Shown: positions 1 to 4,144 of the stretch, in pieces
Numbering within the stretch: the first letter of the stretch is position 1
How the letters are laid out: each line of letters opens with the position of its first letter
NCBI GenBank assembly: GCA_013154145.1
Contig: JAADDC010000046.1
Coordinates: forward strand, 1 to 5,336
Direction of reading: 5' to 3'
Origin: Candidatus Iainarchaeum sp.
GTDB lineage: Archaea > Iainarchaeota > Iainarchaeia > JAADDC01
DNA length: 5,336 bases
Made by a program: the position numbers and the translations under genes
The notes under the pieces: generated by a model
What the model saw: only the letters and a program-made list of their open reading frames with translations
What the model was told of the DNA's origin: nothing
The model's database searches: none

Positions 1-40
1 GGGAGAGAGTCTACGACCGCCTTTGAAGCCATAGTTTACA

Positions 41-62
41 GTAAAGCTTAAGTAAAACTTAA
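41..62. repeat. Tandem 11-bp AT-rich direct repeat (iteron-like)
   Basis: GTAAAGCTTAA (41-51) is followed without a gap by GTAAAACTTAA (52-62), differing at one base. Just upstream, TTTAC (35-39) and GTAAA (41-45) form a small palindrome. Two copies spaced 11 bp apart, about one helical turn, could bind a dimeric protein on one DNA face. The CTTAAC end lies about 20-25 bp before the inverted-repeat block at 72-214, so it could instead be promoter-like. The repeat is seen directly; its function is inferred. Confidence 0.55.
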
Positions 63-93
63 CAGGAGAGACTAAGGCGATAGTAGAGCCAGG

Positions 94-105
94 AGGATTC
101 TGGTT
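94..105 (+). repeat. 12-bp direct repeat, copy 1
   Basis: AGGATTCTGGTT at 94-105 recurs exactly at 170-181, a 76-bp period. An exact 12-mer recurring by chance within about 240 bp is unlikely, so this is probably a protein-binding site or a remnant of a duplication. The copies lie on opposite sides of the dyad centre but in the same orientation, so they are separate from the inverted-repeat symmetry. Confidence 0.6.
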
Positions 106-169
106 TCAGGAAAATCTGCCGGGAGGCGGGACTCATCACTTTTAATTTGAGTCCGTGCCTATTTTCTGA

Positions 170-181
170 AGGATTCTGGTT
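170..181 (+). repeat. 12-bp direct repeat, copy 2
   Basis: Exact second copy of AGGATTCTGGTT. Its first base also belongs to the right arm of the middle inverted repeat (161-170). It lies about 42 bp upstream of the TATA-like element, a possible position for an activator or initiator binding site. Confidence 0.6.
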
Positions 182-222
182 ATAGATTACAGGGTCGGAC
201 TACTATCGGCCTAGCGTCACCC

Positions 223-230
223 ATTATATG
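223..230 (+). promoter_or_regulatory. TATA-box promoter of the integrase-cdc6 unit
   Basis: ATTATATG is the best archaeal TATA-like element near the gene. Archaeal transcription usually starts about 25 bp downstream of the box centre, which here falls at about 250-254, almost on the ATG at 254. The transcript would therefore be leaderless or have only a few untranslated bases. The purine-rich GGGAGAAGG at 236-244 would be used only if transcription starts further upstream. The call rests on position and composition alone. Confidence 0.5.
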
Positions 231-235
231 CTCCC

Positions 236-244
236 GGGAGAAGG
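236..244 (+). promoter_or_regulatory. Possible ribosome binding site of the integrase
   Basis: GGGAGAAGG ends 9 bases before the ATG at 254 and directly abuts the in-frame TTG at 245. This spacing favours ATG 254 as the start. It can act only if the transcript begins upstream of 236, which conflicts with the start predicted from the TATA box. Confidence 0.4.
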
Positions 245-253
245 TTGACACAC

Positions 254-1438
254 ATGAGCACCTTCTACCCCAACCTCAGGGTTGACAGGGCACTCGAGAG
301 GTTCAGGAGGAGGCACCCTGAGGACTATGAGATCGTCGAGAGCTTCGCAATGGACCTCCTCGTTCAGGGGATCTCAGAGCTCAGGGTCTCGAGCTACGTC
401 TCGTTCCTCGCGAGAGTGCTCGACATCGCCGGAAAGCGCCTGGAGGAATTCACGAAGAGCGACGTCAGGAGGGTGATAGCTCACTACCAGACGAGGGCCA
501 ACAGCGGTGAGATCAGCCAGAGCACAGTGTTTGAGGTGAAGAAGACGCTCAAGAAGTTCTTCAAGTGGGCCGGGAGGGAGGAGCTCGTCAGCTGGTTCTC
601 AATAGGGAAGTGCTCCTCCAGCCTGTCCCCCCAGGACCTCATAACCTACGAGGAGTTCCTGAGAATGCTGAGGGCTGTGAGGTGCTCCAGGGACAGGGCT
701 CTCATCAGCCTGCTGTACGAGAGCGGTGCGAGGATCGGAGAGGTCGCGTCCATGAGGGTGAAGGACGTCACGTTCGACGAGTACGGGGCCGTGGTCTGGC
801 TCCCAAAGTCGAAGACCCAGAGGAGGAAGCTCAGGATCGTCTTCTCAGCGAGGTACCTGGCTGAGTGGCTGAGCGACCACCCGCTCAAAGGCGACGGCAG
901 CGCACCGCTCTGGGTGAAGCTGACGGGAAGGAACCACACCGAGCCCCTCGACTACCGGAGCGTAAGGGCTGTGCTCACCAGGGCAGCCAGAAGAGCAGGG
1001 ATAGACAAGAGGATCTACCCGCACCTCTTCAGGCACACGAGGGCAACGAAGCTGCTGCAGCAGGTGTCGGAGGTCGTGGGAGCGAAGTACATGGGGTGGG
1101 CTGTCGGCACGAAGATGGTGAAGACGTACATCCACCTGGCGGACCAGGACGTTGAGAACGCCATCCTGGAGATCCACGGGATAAGGAGGGAGGGGGAGGA
1201 GAGGGAGCTGAGGGTCGTGAGGTGCCACAGGTGCGGCCTCATAAACCCCGGAACGGCTGAGTTCTGCTCGAGGTGCGGGCTGCCCCTGACCCAGAGCGCT
1301 GCAAGCTCAGTCAGCGAGTGGAGCGAGGAGAAGAAGGCGATCCTCGAGTCCATGGCGGACCCTGACGTGCTCCTGCAGGTGATGGGGCTGAGCAGGGAGC
1401 TGGGGAGGGTAAGGGAGGCAGTGGAGAGGAGCAGGTGA
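254..1438 (+). CDS. Tyrosine recombinase (integrase) with C-terminal zinc ribbon
   Basis: A site-specific DNA recombinase of the phage integrase/Xer superfamily, which cuts and rejoins DNA through a 3'-phosphotyrosine link and most likely integrates and excises this element. Numbering from the upstream TTG at 245 (397 residues): an N-terminal helical core-binding domain (about 10-115), then the catalytic domain with Arg163 (GARIGE), Lys190 in the beta-hairpin, HxxR as His260-Arg263 (HLFRHTRAT), Trp285 in place of the usual His (YMGW), and nucleophile Tyr295 (KTYIHL). All catalytic positions are filled, so it should be active. A CxxC-x10-CxxC zinc ribbon follows (C327, C330, C341, C344), then a charged helical tail to 397; this add-on is familiar in archaeal integrases. 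I prefer ATG 254 (394 residues) over TTG 245 because of spacing to 236-244 and to the TATA box. The stop overlaps the start of the next gene. Confidence 0.93.
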   Translation: MSTFYPNLRVDRALERFRRRHPEDYEIVESFAMDLLVQGISELRVSSYVSFLARVLDIAGKRLEEFTKSDVRRVIAHYQTRANSGEISQSTVFEVKKTLKKFFKWAGREELVSWFSIGKCSSSLSPQDLITYEEFLRMLRAVRCSRDRALISLLYESGARIGEVASMRVKDVTFDEYGAVVWLPKSKTQRRKLRIVFSARYLAEWLSDHPLKGDGSAPLWVKLTGRNHTEPLDYRSVRAVLTRAARRAGIDKRIYPHLFRHTRATKLLQQVSEVVGAKYMGWAVGTKMVKTYIHLADQDVENAILEIHGIRREGEERELRVVRCHRCGLINPGTAEFCSRCGLPLTQSAASSVSEWSEEKKAILESMADPDVLLQVMGLSRELGRVREAVERSR

Positions 1439-1440
1439 TG
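1426..1440 (+). promoter_or_regulatory. Coupling junction: ribosome binding site and TGATG overlap
   Basis: GAGGAG (1426-1431) lies six bases before ATG 1438, and the integrase stop TGA (1436-1438) shares its A with that ATG. A GTG at 1435 is in the same frame but sits closer to the binding site. The arrangement predicts that ribosomes finishing the integrase restart on the initiator gene. Confidence 0.7.
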
Positions 1441-2523
1441 GGCGTGGACGTGCTCTGGGGCGACGAGACGCTGTTCAGGAACGAGGAGGTCTTTGACCCC
1501 GACTACCAGCCCCCCGCCATCTTTCACAGGGACTCCCAGATCAGGGACCTCGCAGCGTTCCTCAGGCCTGCGGTCAGAGGGAGGTCCCCGGGGCACGCCC
1601 TGTGCGTCGGCCCCCCATCCACCGGGAAGACCACAGTTGTCAGGCACGTGCTCGAGAAGGTCAGCAAGCACGACGTGGCGGTTGCCTACCTCAGGTGCCC
1701 GATCCTCAGAACAACGTACAACGTGTTCGCGAGGATCTACGAGATTGCGTGCGAGAGGCTGCCACCTCAGAAGGGCGTGCCGCTGTTCAAGCTGCTGAGC
1801 GAGGTGTCGGCAAGCCTTGACGGGCCGATAGTCGTGGCGCTCGACGACGTCGACTTCCTTGACACGAGGGTGCTGAACGAGACGCTGCTAACGCTGTCGA
1901 AGAACGCAGAGTTCTGCGTCGGGGTGATAGCGATCTCAACCTCCAAGCAGTTCCTCGCGAGGGTGGACCCCTACCTCGGCTCCATTCTCCACTTCCACGA
2001 GATCGGGTTTCCAATGTACACACGGGAGGAGATCTGGAGGATCCTCCATTGGAGGGTCGTGAACGGGTTCTACCCTGGTGCTGTCACGAGGGAGGCCTTC
2101 GAGAGGGTCGTGGAGATAGTCAGCAGGAGCGGGGACGTGAGGTACGGCCTCCACCTGCTCAGGAGCGCCGGAATCTACGCGGAGAGGAGGGCGAGCAGAA
2201 GAGTGGAGCTGTGCGACGTGGAGAGGGCGAGGGAGGGGCAGGAGTCAATCATGCTGGCCAAGAGCCTCTCAGCCCTCAACAGCGACGAGAGGGAGGCCCT
2301 GAGGATAATCTACTCCCTGGAGGGGGACGTCACGACAGGAGAGGTCTTCGCAATAATGAGGAGCGAGGTCGGCCTGTGCTACGAGAGGTTCTACGAGATC
2401 GTGGAGAAGCTCGAGAGGCTCAGGTTCATAGACCTGGTGTTCGGCAGGAAGGGAAGGGGGAGAACGAGGTACGTGATAAAAAGACTTGAGAGGGACGCTG
2501 TGCTGAGGGCCCTGACGTCCTAG
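1438..2523 (+). CDS. cdc6: Orc1/Cdc6-family replication initiator (AAA+ ATPase, winged helix)
   Basis: An archaeal origin-recognition ATPase that binds origin DNA and helps load the MCM helicase; here it probably initiates replication of the element. Numbering from GTG 1435 (362 residues): an N-terminal family signature (FDPDYQPPAIFHRD, 20-33), Walker A GPPSTGKTT (59-67), Walker B VVALDDVD (133-140), a sensor-1 region IAISTS (165-170), FPMYTREEI (192-200, matching the family FPPY-EEI motif), sensor 2 GDVR with Arg236, and a C-terminal winged-helix domain (about 275-350) ending in the basic RKGRGRTRYV. The length is near that of typical archaeal Orc1/Cdc6. Divergent points: Asp instead of Glu in Walker B, Thr169 where sensor 1 usually has Asn, and Tyr180 in DPYL where many members have Arg. 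It is coupled to the integrase, and its stop abuts the opposing gene's stop at 2524. Confidence 0.9.
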   Translation: MGVDVLWGDETLFRNEEVFDPDYQPPAIFHRDSQIRDLAAFLRPAVRGRSPGHALCVGPPSTGKTTVVRHVLEKVSKHDVAVAYLRCPILRTTYNVFARIYEIACERLPPQKGVPLFKLLSEVSASLDGPIVVALDDVDFLDTRVLNETLLTLSKNAEFCVGVIAISTSKQFLARVDPYLGSILHFHEIGFPMYTREEIWRILHWRVVNGFYPGAVTREAFERVVEIVSRSGDVRYGLHLLRSAGIYAERRASRRVELCDVERAREGQESIMLAKSLSALNSDEREALRIIYSLEGDVTTGEVFAIMRSEVGLCYERFYEIVEKLERLRFIDLVFGRKGRGRTRYVIKRLERDAVLRALTS

Positions 2524-2526
2524 CTA
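2521..2526. other. Convergent stop codons with no spacer
   Basis: The TAG of the initiator gene (2521-2523) is followed directly by the reverse-complement TAG (CTA, 2524-2526) of the leftward 94-residue gene. No terminator fits between them. The nearest T-run for leftward transcription is TTTTT on the minus strand at 2478-2482, inside the initiator gene, so the two transcripts probably overlap at their 3' ends. Confidence 0.7.
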
Positions 2527-2808
2527 CAGCCTGCTCCAGTACTCCTCCACGATCTCCTCGGCCCTCCTCTTCCTCCTGAGCTTGCGGTCCCTCGGGATCA
2601 CGACGTTGTGCAGCAGAGCGAGCCTGCTGCTGGCTCTCCTTCTGGAGATCCTCCCCGTCTCGTAGTCCCGGAGTACTGCCCTGCAGATCCCCCGGACCTC
2701 CCGGAGGTTGTCGAGGCCGGGCCTTCCCGTGTCCGGGACCACCCTCCCGAGGTACACGTTCCTTCTCCTGCCCTTCTTTCTGGACTCTCTCCTTCTCCTC
2801 TTGCCCAC
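2524..2808 (-). CDS. Small basic protein, unknown function (94 aa)
   Basis: I do not recognise this protein. It has a very basic N-terminus (residues 2-17 nearly all Lys/Arg), a central part with two probable helices (about 33-50 and 55-68) containing GRISRRRASSRLALLHNVV, a second basic cluster (73-83) and an acidic C-terminal helix EEIVEEYW. The composition suggests nucleic-acid binding, perhaps a regulator, a packaging protein or a minor virion protein. From memory only, a pattern of G-x-I-S followed by A-x-x-RL-x-LL occurs in small proteins of archaeal mobile elements; I could not check this. The GTG start at 2808 lies five bases after AGGAGGTGG (2814-2822), a near-perfect Shine-Dalgarno sequence, which makes this frame convincing over the overlapping frame from 2812. 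It is the last gene of the leftward operon, 16 bp after its neighbour. Confidence 0.75.
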   Translation of the reverse strand: MGKRRRRESRKKGRRRNVYLGRVVPDTGRPGLDNLREVRGICRAVLRDYETGRISRRRASSRLALLHNVVIPRDRKLRRKRRAEEIVEEYWSRL

Positions 2809-2813
2809 TCACA

Positions 2814-2822
2814 CCACCTCCT
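2814..2822 (-). promoter_or_regulatory. Strong ribosome binding site of the 94-aa gene
   Basis: On the minus strand this reads AGGAGGTGG, closely complementary to the usual archaeal 16S rRNA 3' end, and it precedes GTG 2808 by five bases. It decides both the frame and the start of that gene. Confidence 0.75.
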
Positions 2823-2824
2823 GG

Positions 2825-2890
2825 CTACCTTCTCCTGCTCCTGCCACCTCTTCTGCCTCCTCTCCGGCTCCTGCTTCCTCTCCTGCTCTC
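2825..2890 (-). repeat. Purine-rich low-complexity tract encoding the basic tail
   Basis: The minus strand here is built almost entirely from AGGAGC, AGGAGA and GGAGGC-like units; the plus strand shows the matching tctcctgctc-type pyrimidine run. It encodes the Arg/Gly/Ser tail of the 151-residue protein. Such tracts expand and contract easily, so the tail length may vary between relatives. Confidence 0.6.
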
Positions 2891-3280
2891 ACCTGGGAGG
2901 CCAAGGACGTCAAACTCAAACCTTGGCAGCTCAAAGCTCGGGAGCTGTGGGCTTGGGAGAGCTCCATGGCTCAGCAGGTCTAGGCTGGAGCTGGAGCTCC
3001 TGGTGGACCTAGCAGCCCTTTTCGCCGCTTTGCTGAGCCTCCTTGCTCTCTCCTTCCTCCTCTTCTCCCTCTCGAGCTTCTCCGCGTAGACCTTGGCCTC
3101 TTCGTACGTCATCCCGTACCTCCTCGCAAGGGACTCGATCCTCTTCCTCCTGACCTTCTCCTCAGCAGATCTCTCGAGTTCTCTTCTCCTCCTGCTCTCC
3201 CTCCACTTCTCCCTGACCTTCTCCTTTACCCTCTCTCCCGGCTTCGCAGCCCTGATCCTGTCCAGCAGGCCCACAGCCAT
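2825..3280 (-). CDS. Highly basic coiled-coil protein with Arg/Gly/Ser tail (151 aa)
   Basis: Not recognised as a known family. Residues about 5-90 are dominated by Arg, Lys and Glu and look like one or two long helices or a coiled coil, with a conventional segment SLARRYGMTYEEAKVYAEKL (50-69). Then come a Ser run (95-99), a Pro/Phe/Leu linker with a recurring LP[S/R] unit (108-130) and a C-terminal tail (131-151) of Arg, Gly and Ser like a protamine or RGG tail. It probably binds DNA or RNA and, next to membrane and surface proteins, could be a virion nucleoprotein; that role is inferred. Start chosen: ATG 3280, within GGGGGTGAT (3279-3287). GTG 3274 or 3283 and TTG 3295 are alternatives. 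The upstream gene's frame overlaps it by 119 bp, so a frameshifted fusion is also possible. Confidence 0.75.
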   Translation of the reverse strand: MAVGLLDRIRAAKPGERVKEKVREKWRESRRRRELERSAEEKVRRKRIESLARRYGMTYEEAKVYAEKLEREKRRKERARRLSKAAKRAARSTRSSSSSLDLLSHGALPSPQLPSFELPRFEFDVLGLPGESRRGSRSRRGGRRGGRSRRR

Positions 3281-3437
3281 CACCCCCAATTCCAAACTTC
3301 TGGGCCAGGACGTCTGCCCGTGCCCTCATGATTATCTTCCCGTCAGCATCCACCACAGTGATCCGGCCCGTGGCCTTTCTGAGGACCTCCTCAGTCAGCC
3401 TCCTAGCCTCACCGTCAACAAGCACGAAGACGTCCAA
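3162..3437 (-). CDS. Small protein, unknown function; frame overlaps next gene by 119 bp
   Basis: Not recognised. The first 55 residues or so (MDVFVLVDGEARRLTEEV onward, then GRITVVDADGKIIMRARADV) look like a genuine small strand-helix-strand-strand-helix fold. From about GGDGCGPAG to the stop at 3162 the frame is Gly/Glu/Gln/Cys-rich and reads like a shadow of the basic gene in another frame. Start: TTG 3437, preceded by AGAGGTGGT (3441-3449) and one base after the TAG of the upstream gene; a TTG at 3453-3455 is less well placed. Three explanations fit: a real 91-residue protein with a long overlap; a programmed frameshift at the GGGGG run (3283-3287) that joins it to the basic protein; or a one-base sequence error at that run. 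Confidence 0.6.
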   Translation of the reverse strand: MDVFVLVDGEARRLTEEVLRKATGRITVVDADGKIIMRARADVLAQKFGIGGDGCGPAGQDQGCEAGREGKGEGQGEVEGEQEEKRTREIC

Positions 3438-3438
3438 G

Positions 3439-3780
3439 CTACCACCTCTCAGCAAGAAGGGAGTAGAATATGGCGAACAGGGCGAGGACAGCAGTCAGGT
3501 AGACTGCTATCCCCACCTCCCTTGGCGCAGCAGCGATCATCACTGATGAGATCAGAAGCATGACTATTGCAGTCGGGAAGAGCGAGCGCATCTTGATGTA
3601 GGTCACTCCGCACGTAATGAATATGACAAAGGCGAAGAACCAGCTGTGAAGTGAGCTCATCCACACGTCCTTTATGGGGCTGAAGAAGGCCGAGTAGCTG
3701 CTCAGGTTCGTGTAGTTCAGGATGCTCGAGTACCTGGTGACTGACAGGCTGCTCCAGTTTATGCTCCAGTTCACACTCAC
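3439..3780 (-). CDS. Small membrane protein, three predicted membrane segments (113 aa)
   Basis: No family recognised. A Ser/Asn/Trp/Tyr-rich N-terminal part (1-45, probably outside the cell) is followed by three hydrophobic segments: about 46-62 (SWFFAFVIFITCGVTYI), 67-85 (LFPTAIVMLLISSVMIAAA) and 91-110 (IAVYLTAVLALFAIFYSLLA), with the short charged links KMRS and PRE. Residues PREVGIAVYL resemble PREIAVPVGY in the preceding gene's product, suggesting related topology. The GTG start at 3780 lies one base after the TAG of that gene, with GGAGG at 3788-3792 as ribosome binding site. In its setting it could be a viral envelope or coat membrane protein, or part of a membrane complex with the large surface protein; this is inference. 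Confidence 0.75.
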   Translation of the reverse strand: MSVNWSINWSSLSVTRYSSILNYTNLSSYSAFFSPIKDVWMSSLHSWFFAFVIFITCGVTYIKMRSLFPTAIVMLLISSVMIAAAPREVGIAVYLTAVLALFAIFYSLLAERW

Positions 3781-3781
3781 G

Positions 3782-4144
3782 CTAGTCCCTCCCCATGATC
3801 ATCATCGCTATTGAGAACAGCAGGAGAGCGTCCACGGCGTAGCCCACCGGAACGGCGATCTCCCTTGGTATGAGGAACGCCTCTAGCATAGCCGGAAAGC
3901 CGAGGAACACGCAGCGTATGAAGGAGAACACGACTGCAAGCCCCTCGACAAACAGCTGCCCGATGGCGTAGGCGTAGCTCAGCCCCCCTCCGTTTGCCTG
4001 CAGAGAGCTCATCGCGCTGACTATCTGCTGGTGGCTCACTCCGGAGTACCCGCTCCTGTAGGGGAATATGCCGAGGACGTTCACGACTGCAAACGACAGC
4101 TGGAGGAGGATGACAGTGTAGACGTACTTCTTCACCAGGCTCAT
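3782..4144 (-). CDS. Small membrane protein, three predicted membrane segments (120 aa)
   Basis: No family recognised. Residues 9-28 (YTVILLQLSFAVVNVLGIFP), about 64-92 (long hydrophobic stretch with a central RC) and 97-116 (VPVGYAVDALLLFSIAMMIM) are predicted membrane segments. Residues 29-63 form a polar, Gly/Ser-rich loop. The start is ATG 4144, overlapping the TGA of the large surface-protein gene (ATGA) and preceded by AGGAGG (4153-4158). A longer open frame to 4243 exists, but its extra residues (Cys/Arg/His-rich) are a shadow of the upstream gene. Tight coupling suggests a product made together with the surface protein, perhaps anchoring or accompanying it in a membrane or envelope. 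Confidence 0.78.
   Translation of the reverse strand: MSLVKKYVYTVILLQLSFAVVNVLGIFPYRSGYSGVSHQQIVSAMSSLQANGGGLSYAYAIGQLFVEGLAVVFSFIRCVFLGFPAMLEAFLIPREIAVPVGYAVDALLLFSIAMMIMGRD

Larger units (their letters stand above)
72..214. repeat. Nearly concentric inverted repeats (long dyad) around an AT-rich centre
   Basis: Three nested inverted repeats share almost one centre (about 138-143). The outer arms, 72-86 and 200-214, match at 13 of 15 positions without gaps, including a perfect nine-base core (78-86 with 200-208). The middle arms are 105-115 (TTCAGGAAAAT) and 161-170 (ATTTTCTGAA), pairing with one bulged G. The inner arms are 129-135 (GGACTCA) and 148-154 (TGAGTCC), extended by GGC 125-127 with GCC 157-159. 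The middle and outer arms are separated by unpaired flanks. The centre is the AT-rich TTTTAATTT (140-148). The structure could be a folded RNA, an origin with inverted initiator sites flanking an unwinding element, or a recombinase or regulator site. Confidence 0.6.
1..244. other. Non-coding region upstream of the integrase, rich in repeats
   Basis: No convincing reading frame occupies this stretch on either strand. It is more AT-rich than the genes, notably at 31-63 and 138-150. From left to right it holds a tandem 11-bp repeat (41-62), an inverted-repeat system (72-214) containing a 12-bp direct repeat, a TATA-like element (223-230) and a purine-rich ribosome binding site (236-244). Its position beside an integrase and an Orc1/Cdc6 initiator makes it a candidate for an attachment site, a replication origin, a regulatory region or a structured RNA. 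The sequence alone does not decide between these. Positions 1-30 show nothing recognisable. Confidence 0.7.

Noticed and set aside
72..214. CRISPR array
   Set aside because: Only two copies of one 12-bp repeat, no regular spacers and no cas genes.
1..244. A tRNA gene or tRNA-derived attachment site upstream of the integrase
   Set aside because: No cloverleaf, T-loop GGTTC-type arm or acceptor stem could be fitted; the stems found are concentric, not tRNA-like.
1015..1671. 218-residue leftward frame antisense to integrase and cdc6
   Set aside because: It lies over two well-supported genes whose motifs are intact on the plus strand, and its residues show no domain pattern.
2426..2812. 128-residue leftward frame overlapping the end of cdc6 and the 94-residue gene
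   Set aside because: Its composition is Gly/Glu/Gln-rich shadow sequence, it runs antisense into the initiator gene, and the strong ribosome binding site is better explained by the 94-residue frame, which looks like a protein.
2608..3012. Rightward frames over the leftward basic genes, including one at 2708-2983
   Set aside because: They are Ser/Pro/Leu-rich reverse shadows of purine-rich coding sequence and have no start signals.
2524..3437. Toxin-antitoxin pair among the small leftward genes
   Set aside because: No recognisable toxin fold or antitoxin DNA-binding motif; they sit within a longer operon with membrane proteins.
3093..3563. 156-residue rightward frame with hydrophobic stretches
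   Set aside because: The Leu/Ser runs are the antisense reading of Arg/Glu/Lys codons; three leftward gene parts with good start signals occupy the region.
3439..4144. Assignment of the small membrane proteins to the fusellovirus VP1/VP3 coat family
   Set aside because: Hydrophobicity and size are only roughly similar; they have three rather than two segments and I see no shared sequence motif.
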